A DNA stretch of 55,104 nucleotides from an uncultured Treponema sp. (GTDB lineage: Bacteria > Spirochaetota > Spirochaetia > Treponematales > Treponemataceae), in contig CAMWWZ010000006.1 of the NCBI GenBank assembly GCA_947178095.1, positions 1 through 55,104 of the forward strand. Reading direction: 5' to 3'. The notes beneath the pieces were generated by a model that made no database searches, was not told the DNA's origin, and was given only the letters and a program-made list of their open reading frames with translations. The position numbers were made by a program, and so were the translations under genes. How positions within the stretch are numbered: position 1 is the first letter of the stretch; the number at the start of each line of letters is the position of its first letter. Below are positions 21,707 to 31,684 of this stretch, one piece after another.

Positions 21707-22543
21707 TCACAAAACAAATTCTTCCAAAAAATCCGCCACGCCGTCTTCATCGTTCGAAAATCTTGTTACGAATTTCGCTTCGTCTTGAATCGTTTGCAAG
21801 CCGTTTCGCATCGCGACGGAAAGGCCAGATTTTAAAATCATAGTTTCATCGTTCATGCTGTCGCCGAACGCCATTACGTCTCGCATTTTTATTCCGAGCC
21901 GCTCGCTCAAAATTTCCAAGGCTTCGCCTTTGCCGGAATTCGGCGGAAGCACTTCCAAAAAATACGGCTTGCTTATTACGATCACTGCGCGTTCGCCGAG
22001 CGCGTTTTGCAAAACGCCGAAAAGTTTTTTTATGGTTTGCTCGTCGCCCGGAATCAGCATTTTTGAAAAACCTTGTTTCAAAAACGAATCAAAGTCGCCG
22101 GGAATTTTCAATTCCATTTTTGTGAGCGCGACATCCTTTCGCGAAAAATCATTTTCCACGCTGGCAAAAATATTTTCAGAATCGTAAACTTGGCAAGGCA
22201 AATTCAATCGAGCGGCTTCTTCTTTTGCGCGAAGCAGAATTTCATAATCGAGTTTTTGTGAAAAAATTTCGCGCTTTGAATGCAAGTCAAAAATCGAACT
22301 GCCGTTTGAAAGAATTGCGTATTTTGAAAATTCGTTTTGCGGCAAGCAAAACCTGCGCACGAACGGCTCGATTCCTTTTTGCACTCTGCCCGTGCAAATC
22401 ACGATGAAAATTTTTTGCGCCGCCAATTTTTGAATTGCGCTTACGGCGCGATCGGAAATCCGCAAGTCGCTCGTCAAAAGCGTGTCGTCCATGTCAAGCG
22501 CGATCAATTTCGGCTTGAGTTTTTGCGATGGAATTTTTTGCAA
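21707..22543 (-). CDS. Cof-type HAD-family hydrolase (probable TTG start near 22543)
   Basis: KLIALDMDDTLLTSDLRIS; VMAFGDSMNDETMI. The longer ATG ORF to 22798 runs antiparallel-frame into the U32 gene, so a downstream start is more plausible. Confidence 0.8.
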   Translation of the reverse strand: MQKIPSQKLKPKLIALDMDDTLLTSDLRISDRAVSAIQKLAAQKIFIVICTGRVQKGIEPFVRRFCLPQNEFSKYAILSNGSSIFDLHSKREIFSQKLDYEILLRAKEEAARLNLPCQVYDSENIFASVENDFSRKDVALTKMELKIPGDFDSFLKQGFSKMLIPGDEQTIKKLFGVLQNALGERAVIVISKPYFLEVLPPNSGKGEALEILSERLGIKMRDVMAFGDSMNDETMILKSGLSVAMRNGLQTIQDEAKFVTRFSNDEDGVADFLEEFVL

Positions 22544-22565
22544 AATTTTCTCCAAATTTTTAAAA

Positions 22566-24035
22566 TTATTTTTTTGGCGTACGGCCGAAATCTCGAATTG
22601 CGTTCGGCACAAAATCGTCGTCCTTCGCACGGACAATTGTCGATTGCGGCAAATCGTATTTTGTGTATAAAAGCGTTTCGTGCCCATTGCAAGTCCACGG
22701 CGTTTCAAGTCCGTTTTGAGAATCCGCCAAAAGCCACGAATTTTTTTCGGGAACGAGCGCGGAAAAATTCGGCGCGACGAATTCAATTTTGGAATCACGC
22801 TGAATCAAATTGAGCGCGTCGATTTTGTACAAAAACCAGCCCGCGCGTTTTTCGATTGCGGGCATCGCCTTTTCGGGATGAAGCGCGAAATCTTTTTCGC
22901 GCGCTTTTTTTGCTTCGGGATGCATCGCGGAAAGTTCGGATTTTCTTTGAAGAATTGAAGCCTCCCCCTTTGCAAAAATTTCTTCGGATTCTTCTTCGCT
23001 CAATTTTTTTTGGATTGTGGCCGCCAAATCATACGCGCTGTCGCTCGCGCCGCTCGCTGTTTTGTCCGCCTCCGAAGAATCGTAATAGAAACCTGTGGTG
23101 CTTTCGCGGTGGCTCACATTTTCAAGTTCCGCGATAAATGGAGCGGCTTCACTTTCGCTTATTTTTCCTTCGAGCGCGTCAATCGCTTTGCGATAGGCGC
23201 GTGTTACGAGTGCGGTGTAGTAGACGCTTTTCATTCGCCCTTCGATTTTAAGCGCGTCGATTCCAGCGGCTTTCATGTCGGCGAGATGACCAATCATTTG
23301 TAAATCTTTGCTCGACAAAATCGCGGTGAAATCTTCGCCTTCAAAAACCGGAAAAAATTCTCCTTTGCGATTTTGTTCTTCCAAAAAAAGTTCGCCGGAT
23401 TGCGCAAGTTGCTTCGCGCCTTCCTTCGATTTCAAATCGAAATTCCAACGGCAAGTGTGCGAGCAAAATCCGCGCTGTGCGCTTCGGTTTGTGAGATACG
23501 CGCTCAAAAGGCAGCGGCCCGAATACGCGACGCACATCGCGCCATGCACGAACGCTTCGAGTTCCATTTCGGGAACGGCATCTTTTATTTGGCGAATTTC
23601 CGCAAGCGAAGTTTCGCGCCCAAGAACGATTCTTTTGAAGCCGAGCGACTTGTACATTTTTGCCGCCTCGCGATTTATGCAGCTCGCTTGCGTGCTCAAA
23701 TGCAACGCCGCTTCGGGAAAATGCTTTTGCAAAATCGGCACGATTCCCAAATCTTGCACGATAAAAGAATCGATCGGATAATTTTTAAAATATTCGATGT
23801 TTTGCAAAAACGAATCGAGGTCGCGATTGTGGAACAAAATGTTGAGCGCGCAATAAAGTTTTTTTTGCGGAAATTGCTTTTTCAATTCTGCCACGCGATT
23901 GAATTCTTCGCCGTAAAAATTATCGGCCTTTACGCGCAATGAAAATTTTTTCAGCCCGATGTACGCGGCGTCCGCGCCGTAAGCGTAAGCGTAATATAAT
24001 TTTTGAACGTTGCCCGCAGGCGAAAGCAATTCCAT
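22566..24035 (-). CDS. Peptidase U32 family protein
   Basis: MELLSPAGNVQKLYYAYAYGADAAYIG; AFVHGAMCVAYSGRCLLSAYLTNRSAQRGFCSHTCRW. Confidence 0.93.
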   Translation of the reverse strand: MELLSPAGNVQKLYYAYAYGADAAYIGLKKFSLRVKADNFYGEEFNRVAELKKQFPQKKLYCALNILFHNRDLDSFLQNIEYFKNYPIDSFIVQDLGIVPILQKHFPEAALHLSTQASCINREAAKMYKSLGFKRIVLGRETSLAEIRQIKDAVPEMELEAFVHGAMCVAYSGRCLLSAYLTNRSAQRGFCSHTCRWNFDLKSKEGAKQLAQSGELFLEEQNRKGEFFPVFEGEDFTAILSSKDLQMIGHLADMKAAGIDALKIEGRMKSVYYTALVTRAYRKAIDALEGKISESEAAPFIAELENVSHRESTTGFYYDSSEADKTASGASDSAYDLAATIQKKLSEEESEEIFAKGEASILQRKSELSAMHPEAKKAREKDFALHPEKAMPAIEKRAGWFLYKIDALNLIQRDSKIEFVAPNFSALVPEKNSWLLADSQNGLETPWTCNGHETLLYTKYDLPQSTIVRAKDDDFVPNAIRDFGRTPKK

Positions 24036-24047
24036 TTTTGCGCCGAA

Positions 24048-25067
24048 TTAAGATTCTCCTTTGATTCCGTATTCCAAAGTTGGAGCGCAATTCAAAGTGT
24101 CTTCGTCAGGAATTTCGGTTTGAAGGCGCACGAGCCGCCCGACGCGCTCCACCGCCAAATGAGATTCCGCCAAAAATTCGTCCGCCATTTGAAACATGAA
24201 AATCATGTCGTCCCAAACATCGAGCTGGCAAACGCCGCCTGCTTCAGAAAAAAGCTTTTGGAATTCTTTCGCGTCCTCCAAAAGAATTTCTCGCGAGCCA
24301 ATTTGAATGAAAACCGGCGGAAAATTTTTCAAAGATTCATGCGAAATGAACATCGGCGAAACGAGCGGGCTTTCGAGATTTTCGCCGTTCGTATAAATTT
24401 CCGCACTTCGCCTCAAGCAGTCGCCAGTCAAGATTTCATCATGCGACTTTCTGTTTTTTATGATTTTGGAATCCGCGCTGAGATTGAGCCACGGCGAAAA
24501 AAGAATCACTTGCTTGATGCAATTTCTGTAACGCTCGCGCAACGACAAAATCAAAGCCATCGCTTGGCTTGCGCCCGAGCCGTCGGCGGCGATTATTATT
24601 TCAGGCAACGCTTGCGATTCCCCGGAATTCAGCGAGCACGCAATTTGCTCTTCGGTAAAAACCGTGCGAAAAACATTTTGCAAATCTTCCAACGCCGCGG
24701 GATGCGCGTTTTCCGGAGCCAAGCGAAATTCTGGAACGACAATTCGGCACGAAGTGGCGGCGGCGAGCGAAGCGCAAAATGAACGCCACGCATTTTTCGA
24801 GCCGCCCACAAAACATCCGCCGTGAACATAAATCATTATTTTGTTCAGCGAATAAACTTCCGGCACGAGCGTGTCGCACAAAATGTCGGCGAACTTCTGC
24901 TCGTTGCATTCCACGTGATTCGGCAAAATCGCGCAGTGAAATTTTTCATCGATTGTGCGGCGAAAAATTTCCACTTCTTGTTTCGTAGAAAAAGCGAGCG
25001 AGCGCAATTTTTTTATCGCTGATTTTTTGTCGTCATTTTTGTTCATTCTGAAGTAAGTGTAGCACAA
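24048..25067 (-). CDS. Alpha/beta hydrolase (HSL/esterase type)
   Basis: [32 protein letters not shown]-terminal [16 protein letters not shown]. Confidence 0.8.
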   Translation of the reverse strand: MCYTYFRMNKNDDKKSAIKKLRSLAFSTKQEVEIFRRTIDEKFHCAILPNHVECNEQKFADILCDTLVPEVYSLNKIMIYVHGGCFVGGSKNAWRSFCASLAAATSCRIVVPEFRLAPENAHPAALEDLQNVFRTVFTEEQIACSLNSGESQALPEIIIAADGSGASQAMALILSLRERYRNCIKQVILFSPWLNLSADSKIIKNRKSHDEILTGDCLRRSAEIYTNGENLESPLVSPMFISHESLKNFPPVFIQIGSREILLEDAKEFQKLFSEAGGVCQLDVWDDMIFMFQMADEFLAESHLAVERVGRLVRLQTEIPDEDTLNCAPTLEYGIKGES

Positions 25068-25095
25068 AATTTATTTTTATGCTACACTTATTTTT

Positions 25096-26010
25096 ATGCC
25101 AATAAAAATCCAAAGCGATTTGCCCGCAAGAAAAATTCTTGAAAGCGAAAATATTTTTGTGATGACCGAAGAACGCGCCGTGAGCCAAGACATCCGGCCG
25201 CTGAAAATCGCGATTGTGAATTTGATGCCAATCAAAAGCACGACCGAAACTCAACTTTTGCGACATCTTTCAAACACGCCGATTCAAGTGGACATTTCTT
25301 TGATTCGAATGGAGAGCCACAATTCCATTCACACTTTGGAAAGTTACCTCGAACGATTTTACATTCCTTCAAGTGAAATGCTTGCGCGAAAATATGACGG
25401 CTTGATTATAACTGGCGCGCCTGTGGAACAAATTCCATTTGAGCAAGTGGACTATTGGAACGAACTTTGCGCGATTATGGATTGGGCGAAGAAAAATGTT
25501 TTTTCCACGCTTTGCATTTGCTGGGGGGCGCAGGCGGGCTTGTACCATTACTTTGGAATTCCGAAATACGATTTGCCGAAAAAAATGTTTGGCATTTTCA
25601 AAAACACTCGTTCCACGAAAAATCCTGATTTGCTTCTGCACGGATTCGACGATGAATTTTTTATTCCGCAATCGCGCCACACCACAATTCATTATGATGA
25701 CATCATATCACATCCTGAACTAGTGATTTTGGCGGAAAGCGCGGAAACCGGCCCTGCGATAATCAAGACGAACGACAACAGCGTGATTTTTATGACTGGT
25801 CATTTGGAATATGACACGAACACTTTGCGCGATGAATATTGGCGCGACAAAAATAAAAATCTGCCGATTGAAATTCCAAAAAATTATTTTCCCGACGACG
25901 ATCCAAAAAACGCGCCGCTTTCCACATGGCGCAGCACGGCTTCACTTTTTTATCGCAATTGGTTGAATTATTACGTCTATCAGGAGACGCCGTATAACTT
26001 TGTGATTTGA
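25096..26010 (+). CDS. metA: Homoserine O-acyl(succinyl)transferase
   Basis: [74 protein letters not shown]. Confidence 0.96.
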   Translation: MPIKIQSDLPARKILESENIFVMTEERAVSQDIRPLKIAIVNLMPIKSTTETQLLRHLSNTPIQVDISLIRMESHNSIHTLESYLERFYIPSSEMLARKYDGLIITGAPVEQIPFEQVDYWNELCAIMDWAKKNVFSTLCICWGAQAGLYHYFGIPKYDLPKKMFGIFKNTRSTKNPDLLLHGFDDEFFIPQSRHTTIHYDDIISHPELVILAESAETGPAIIKTNDNSVIFMTGHLEYDTNTLRDEYWRDKNKNLPIEIPKNYFPDDDPKNAPLSTWRSTASLFYRNWLNYYVYQETPYNFVI

Positions 26011-26059
26011 ATTTGGAGGCAAGCACAATGCGATAAAAACTTCCGTCGCGTCGCCGTGC
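25948..26059 (+). repeat. Direct repeat copy 1 (metA 3' end plus downstream)
   Basis: TTTTATCGCAATTGG...GTCGCGTCGCCGTGC; matches 26116-26227 with about 4 mismatches. Confidence 0.95.
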
Positions 26060-26115
26060 GCCGCTCCTCGACGCGGCGGCATGACGCTCGCGCGTCATTT
26101 GGGGCAAACCGCCGC

Positions 26116-26227
26116 TTTTATCGCAATTGGTTGAATTATTACGTCTATCAGGAAACGCCGTATAACTTTGTAATTTGAATTTGGAGGCAAGTGCAATGCG
26201 ATAAAAACTTCCGTCGCGTCGCCGTGC
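26116..26227 (+). repeat. Direct repeat copy 2, carries a duplicated fragment of the metA C-terminus ([20 protein letters not shown])
   Basis: Same 112-bp segment at an offset of exactly 168 bp. Confidence 0.95.
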
Positions 26228-26250
26228 TTTTTCCTAAAGAGGAATTTTCG

Positions 26251-27081
26251 ATGAAAAAGATTTTTGGAAAATTCATATTTTCTCTTGCGATTTTCATTTT
26301 GATGAATTCTTGCGCGTCGAATAAATTTGAATTTATTGATGCCGGCGGCGGACAACACAAAACGCGCCTTTACGAAAATGTCGCGCGGCATGATTTTTGC
26401 GAAGATGATTTTGTGGCGCGTGGAAGCCGCATGACTTATACTGGGGAGGGGTACACATCGCGACAAGGAATTGACATTTCGCATCACGATGGAAAAATCG
26501 ATTGGAAAAAAGTCAAGGCGTGGGGCGCGGATTTTGTGATTTTGCGCGTGGGCTACATGGGCTATCAGTCGGGCAAAATAAAAATCGACGAACGCTTTCA
26601 CCAAAATATCAAAGACGCGCTCGCCGCCGGGCTTGAAGTGGGCGTGTACATTTTTGCGCAAGCCATCAACGAAGAAGAAGCCTTGGAAGAAGCGCGATTT
26701 GTTTTGCGAGAAATTAAAGATTATAAAATTACTTTGCCTGTGGTTTACGATCCGGAAAGCATTCCTTGGGATGCCGCGCGAACGGACGGCGTTTCAAAAA
26801 AGCAGTTTACAAAAAATGCGCGCGCTTTTTGCGAGGCAATTCGGGACGCGGGTTACAAGCCGATGATTTATATGAATATGATGTGGCAGGCGTTTCAATT
26901 GGATTTGGAAGAATTGAGCGAGTTTGATTTTTGGTACGCCGACTACGAAAAAATTCCGCAAACGCCTTACCGATTTACGTTTTGGCAATATTCTTGCATG
27001 GGAATTGTTGACGGAATCAATGTGCCTTCCAAAAAAGATTGCCTTGTGGATATGAACATTTGGATTTTGAAAGATGAATAA
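26251..27081 (+). CDS. Glycoside hydrolase family 25 (lysozyme-like) lipoprotein
   Basis: Start at ATG 26251 with RBS AAAGAGG; lipobox MNSCAS; RQGIDISHHDGKIDWKKVKAWGADFVILRVGYMGY. Confidence 0.9.
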   Translation: MKKIFGKFIFSLAIFILMNSCASNKFEFIDAGGGQHKTRLYENVARHDFCEDDFVARGSRMTYTGEGYTSRQGIDISHHDGKIDWKKVKAWGADFVILRVGYMGYQSGKIKIDERFHQNIKDALAAGLEVGVYIFAQAINEEEALEEARFVLREIKDYKITLPVVYDPESIPWDAARTDGVSKKQFTKNARAFCEAIRDAGYKPMIYMNMMWQAFQLDLEELSEFDFWYADYEKIPQTPYRFTFWQYSCMGIVDGINVPSKKDCLVDMNIWILKDE

Positions 27082-27110
27082 AGTTTGCGGCGTTGTGGAA
27101 TACAGGGGGC

Positions 27111-27129
27111 TTGGGGGCGAAGCCCCCAA
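27111..27129. terminator. Extragenic palindrome / terminator-like hairpin
   Basis: TTGGGGGC-GAA-GCCCCCAA in the convergent gap after the GH25 gene. Confidence 0.65.
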
Positions 27130-27238
27130 AGAAAGGGTAGGACGCAACGAAGTGCGGACGTAGGGGTATTCGCAACGAGCACGGATGTGCGAAGTTTCGA
27201 GCGAGACTTTCCCCTCCCAATGCATATTTCAAACCAAA

Positions 27239-27535
27239 CTAAATTTTCTCCAAATTTTTTGCTTTCGTGAAAAAAACTTTTATTCCTTCGTCGGGAAATT
27301 TTTGTTTTATCGCTTTTATTATTGCCTTGACTTTTTCCGCCTCGGATTTTTTCACGTATGAAAACAAAACGAAATTCGTTTCTGGCCAGCTGCTCGTTCC
27401 GAGCTTGTAGCTGTCTTTGCCGCGCCCTTCGGCGAGCGGAAGCACCGTGTACAAAATATTCGGAATATATTCTTCAAGCGCGTCGATAATTTCATCGTGC
27501 ACAGATTGATTTGCGATAATTTCGATTCGTAACAT
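27239..27535 (-). CDS. P-II-like (transporter-associated) small protein
   Basis: MLRIEIIANQSVHDEIIDALEEYIPNILYTVLPLAEGRGKDSYKLGTSSWPETNFVLFSYV; GGGAG RBS before ATG 27535; adjacent to the RND operon. Confidence 0.7.
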   Translation of the reverse strand: MLRIEIIANQSVHDEIIDALEEYIPNILYTVLPLAEGRGKDSYKLGTSSWPETNFVLFSYVKKSEAEKVKAIIKAIKQKFPDEGIKVFFTKAKNLEKI

Positions 27536-27632
27536 TTTTTCTCCCATAAAAAACAACAAATTTAAGTTCGCAGGAAATTTAATTTCCAAGGAACGTAATT
27601 TCGCCTGCGCCACAATTAGTCACTTTTAAATT

Positions 27633-30600
27633 TCATTTCGTCAAAAAAATTTCAAGGCGACTTTTTTCGCGCTTTTTTTCTTTCATAACAAGCGAGTACA
27701 AAACCGGAATGAAAAACAGCGTTATGAAAGTGGAACTCGTGAGTCCGCCCACAACCGCCACTCCAATCGGCTGAACCATTCCCGCACTGCCGCTCGTCGC
27801 GAAGCACATCGGAAGCATTCCCAAAATCGTGGTGAGCGTCGTCATCAAAACGGGGCGCAATCGGCTTACCCCCGCCTCAAGGCAAGCATCGTACATTTTT
27901 TTGCCACGATCGATCAAAAGATTCGTGTAGTCCACGAGAATGATTCCGTTGTTCACGACGATTCCCACAAGCATAATCAAACCCACCGCGCTCATCATCG
28001 AAATCGCCTGCCCCGAAATTTTGTAGATGAAAACGACTCCGACAATCAAAAATGGAATCGTGCACAAATTGATGAACGGCGCTTTGAAACTTTCGTAAGT
28101 TCCCGCCATCACTCCAAACACAAGCAAAATCGCCATCAGCGCGATTCCGCCGTAAGCCGCGCCTTGTTCCTGCATGTCTTGCCACGAGCCTTCGTAGGAA
28201 ATGAAAACATTGTCGGGAATGATGAACGACGCGGCAATTCCGTCTTTGATTTTGTTTTCCACATCGTAAGCGTTCACATTTTCCACAATCATATCGGCAG
28301 TAATCGTAACGCGCCGCGTCTGGTTTTCGCGCCGAATCGTCACAGGCCCAAGACCTTTCACGACTTTCGCAAAATTCGCCACGCTCACTTTTCCGTTCGT
28401 TCCGTTCACATAAATCTGTTCCAAATCTTCCGCCGATTTTCTGTCGCCCGGACGATACGCGATTTTAAGATCGTATTCTTTTCCTGAATCGCGGTAAGTC
28501 GTCGCGTTCACGCCGTTTATCGCATAATAAATTTCGCGGGCCACCGTCGTAACGTCAACGCCGAACGAATACGCGCGCTCGCGGTCAATTTCAATTTCCA
28601 CTTGCGGAACGCCTTCTTCCGTATCGATGGTCACTTCACCCAATTCGCTGATTCCTTCCATCACCTCGCGGATTTGGGAAGAAACGCGCAACGCGGCATC
28701 AAGGTCGTCGCTTCGAACTTTTATCTTGATGTCGCTTCCTGTCATTTGCCTTCTGCCGCCTTGGTCAAAATTGAAACGCACTCCGGCGAAATCCGAAAAA
28801 TGCGCGCGCAATTTTTGCTGAATATCTTGCGCGGTGTCAATTTGTTCTTCGCTTTTTGGAAGCTGAATTTGAATCGAGCCTTTGTACGCGGTGGCATTTC
28901 TGTTTCCCGTTCCAACGCTCACAATCAAATTTTTGTAGCCCCTCACTTCGTCGTTCACGATTTGTTCGAGCTGATCCATGACTTTGGTCGTTTCTTCAAG
29001 CGTAGTTCCGATGGGAAGCGTGACGTTCAAGCCAACGCTGTCTTCCTGTCCGTTCGGCATCATGTTGATTGTCATCGTGGGAATGAGCGCGAACGCCGTA
29101 ATCAAAACCGCGACGCAAATTGTGATCGTTATCGCGCGATTTTTGAGTGCGGCGGCAAGAACATTCCTGTAAATTCCAGTGAGCGCGTTCATCGGAATGT
29201 CGAGAATCGCATAGAATTTTTTCAAGAATCGGCTTTTCACCGGCTTTTCTTTTCGGTTTGTGAGCGGAAGAAATTTTCCCGCCAAAACCGGCACGAGGAA
29301 AACCGCCACGAAAAGCGAAGAGACGAGCGCGATTACGACGGTGAAAATAATTCCCTTGAACATTTGTCCCATAAAACCAAGCTCGCGCATGTAAAACAAA
29401 AACGGAATGAAAACGCAAATCGTCGTAAGGTTGCCGCTTATGACCGACATCACCATTTCGCCCGAGCCAAGTTCCGCCGCCACCATCGCTTTCGCGCCGC
29501 GCGTTCGATAGACGAAAATATTTTCAATCATTACGATCGAAGCGTCAACAATCATTCCGACTCCCAAAATCAATCCAGTGAGCGTCATCATGTTGAGCGT
29601 CAGCCCCGCAAAATTCATGCAAAGCATCGTTATGATAATCGAAAGCGGAATGCTGATTGCGATGATGATTGTCGATTTGAAATTTTTCAGGAACAAGAAC
29701 AAAATCAAAACCGCGAGAATCAAGCCTTGCGCCGCACTTTCCAAAAGCGTGTCGATTGTCTCGCGAATCGAATCCGTGGTATCGCGGATGATTTCAAGGC
29801 TCATGTCGCCTGGAATTATTCCACGAATTTCATCGAGCTTTTTGTAAACCGCGTTCGCGACTGTCACGCTGTTCTTGCCGGATTGTTTCGTGACGCTGAT
29901 GTAAACGCCTTCCTGCCCGTTGATGTAGACTTCGCTGCTTTTGTCCGCGTAGCCCATGTACGCCGTGCCGACGTCGGAAAGCCGAACCGCGTAGCCGTTT
30001 TTCACCGCGACTACAGTATCGTTCACTTCTTCGATGCTCGAAAATTCGCCGGTCGTGCGAATAGAATAATCTTGCGATCCTTCCGTGATTTTTCCGGCTC
30101 CCAATTCAAGGTTTTGACTTGCAAGGCTTTGCGCGACTTGCATCATCGTAAGTCCATACGCGGCAAGGCGATTTTGCGAAATGTCAACTCGGACGATTTT
30201 GTCGCGCCCACCTGAAACGCTCGCTTCCGCAACGCCTTCGGTTTGCGCAATCAAATCGCAAATCGTGTCGTCGGCGATTTCACGAATCTCGTTTTGCGGC
30301 CTGTTTCCGCGAACCGCAATTCGCATAATCGGCATCGAGTCGCTGTCCATTTTGAAAATCGTCGGAGCGTCGGCATCGTCCGGCAGGCGGCGGGTAACGC
30401 GGTCGAGTTTGTCGCGCACATTATTCGTGGCGACATCCAAATCAGTGCCATAGTTGAATTCAAGCCAAATCGAAGAGCGACCTTCCGAAGAAGAACTCGT
30501 GAGATTTTTCAAACCGCTCACGCTCACGAGCTGCCCTTCCAGCAATTTCGTAACGGATTTTTCCACCGATTCAGGACCTGCGTTTTCGTAAGTCGTGAAA

Positions 30601-30740
30601 ACAGAAATGTAAGGACTGTCGATGTCCGGCATCAACGCAATCGCCACATCTTTGAGAGTGAAAATTCCAAGAATGCCGAGAAGCACGAAAACAATCAGCG
30701 TAAGGACTGGATGGCGGAGCGTAGTTTTTGTCATGCTCAT
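27633..30740 (-). CDS. RND (AcrB/HAE1-type) efflux permease
   Basis: LRHPVLTLIVFVLLGILGIFTLKDVAIALMPDIDSPYISVFTTYENAGPESVEKSVTKLLEG; full-length 1035 aa. Confidence 0.95.
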   Translation of the reverse strand: MSMTKTTLRHPVLTLIVFVLLGILGIFTLKDVAIALMPDIDSPYISVFTTYENAGPESVEKSVTKLLEGQLVSVSGLKNLTSSSSEGRSSIWLEFNYGTDLDVATNNVRDKLDRVTRRLPDDADAPTIFKMDSDSMPIMRIAVRGNRPQNEIREIADDTICDLIAQTEGVAEASVSGGRDKIVRVDISQNRLAAYGLTMMQVAQSLASQNLELGAGKITEGSQDYSIRTTGEFSSIEEVNDTVVAVKNGYAVRLSDVGTAYMGYADKSSEVYINGQEGVYISVTKQSGKNSVTVANAVYKKLDEIRGIIPGDMSLEIIRDTTDSIRETIDTLLESAAQGLILAVLILFLFLKNFKSTIIIAISIPLSIIITMLCMNFAGLTLNMMTLTGLILGVGMIVDASIVMIENIFVYRTRGAKAMVAAELGSGEMVMSVISGNLTTICVFIPFLFYMRELGFMGQMFKGIIFTVVIALVSSLFVAVFLVPVLAGKFLPLTNRKEKPVKSRFLKKFYAILDIPMNALTGIYRNVLAAALKNRAITITICVAVLITAFALIPTMTINMMPNGQEDSVGLNVTLPIGTTLEETTKVMDQLEQIVNDEVRGYKNLIVSVGTGNRNATAYKGSIQIQLPKSEEQIDTAQDIQQKLRAHFSDFAGVRFNFDQGGRRQMTGSDIKIKVRSDDLDAALRVSSQIREVMEGISELGEVTIDTEEGVPQVEIEIDRERAYSFGVDVTTVAREIYYAINGVNATTYRDSGKEYDLKIAYRPGDRKSAEDLEQIYVNGTNGKVSVANFAKVVKGLGPVTIRRENQTRRVTITADMIVENVNAYDVENKIKDGIAASFIIPDNVFISYEGSWQDMQEQGAAYGGIALMAILLVFGVMAGTYESFKAPFINLCTIPFLIVGVVFIYKISGQAISMMSAVGLIMLVGIVVNNGIILVDYTNLLIDRGKKMYDACLEAGVSRLRPVLMTTLTTILGMLPMCFATSGSAGMVQPIGVAVVGGLTSSTFITLFFIPVLYSLVMKEKKREKSRLEIFLTK

Positions 30741-31669
30741 CGGCTCGCCTCGCTCGAAATGTCCTTGATTTTCGCGCCGTCGCTCAAAGAAGTTTGTCCT
30801 TGAATTACGACGCGCTCGCCTTCTTTAAGCCCGCTGATGATTTGCACAATGCCGCCCACGTTTTCCCCGAGAGTCACTTCGCGCCGTTCCACCGTCGAAT
30901 CGCCTTTGACGACATAGGCGAAAAATTTGTCGTTGTAAGTCACGAGCGACTGCGCCGGCATCGTCACCGCGCCCGAATAATCTTTTGTGAACAAAATCAA
31001 TTTCGCGAACATTCCGGCGTTGATTCGAGAATCGCGAGAATCAAAATGCAAAATAATTTGCTTTGTCCGGCTTATTGAATCCACCACCGGCGAAACTCGC
31101 GTAACAGTCGCATCAAACAAAACGCCAGGATACGCTTCGACCGAAACTTGCGCTTTCAATCCAGTTTGCAAAAACGAAACGTAGCGTTCAGGAATGTAGG
31201 CGGTAATTTGCAAATTCGAAATGTCGCCGATTTGCGTGATCGCGCTTGCAGTCGAAACTGTCGTTCCGTTTTTTACAGGAACTGTGATTATGCTTCCTGA
31301 AATCGGCGCGTACACCGGCGAACTGTTGTACCTTTCACCGGGACGGCTCGGATCAATATACGCGATGACTTGCCCGCGCCGAACTGTCGAGCCGAGCATC
31401 ACTTCAGTGGAAATCACTTTTCCGGAAGTGTCGGGAAAAACCGAAACCGAATTCTGCGATTCGATTTCGCCGTTCGCCGAAATGAAGCCGTGCAAAGTTT
31501 CTTCGCGAACGACTTGAGTTATTACGGAAAATTCCGTGCTTCCCGCGCCGCGTCCTTTTCCCTTTGGCGCGGAATCTTTTTTCTTTCCGAACGTAAACGC
31601 CCACAAAATTATCGCGACGCACAATACCAAAAAAATTACCAAAACAATTTTTGCTTTTTGCGATTTCAT
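30737..31669 (-). CDS. RND efflux periplasmic adaptor (MFP)
   Basis: SANGEIESQNSVSVFPDTSGKVISTEVMLGSTVRRGQVIAYIDPSRPG; 4-nt overlap with the permease gene. Confidence 0.92.
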   Translation of the reverse strand: MKSQKAKIVLVIFLVLCVAIILWAFTFGKKKDSAPKGKGRGAGSTEFSVITQVVREETLHGFISANGEIESQNSVSVFPDTSGKVISTEVMLGSTVRRGQVIAYIDPSRPGERYNSSPVYAPISGSIITVPVKNGTTVSTASAITQIGDISNLQITAYIPERYVSFLQTGLKAQVSVEAYPGVLFDATVTRVSPVVDSISRTKQIILHFDSRDSRINAGMFAKLILFTKDYSGAVTMPAQSLVTYNDKFFAYVVKGDSTVERREVTLGENVGGIVQIISGLKEGERVVIQGQTSLSDGAKIKDISSEASR

Positions 31670-31684
31670 TTTTTCACAACTCCA

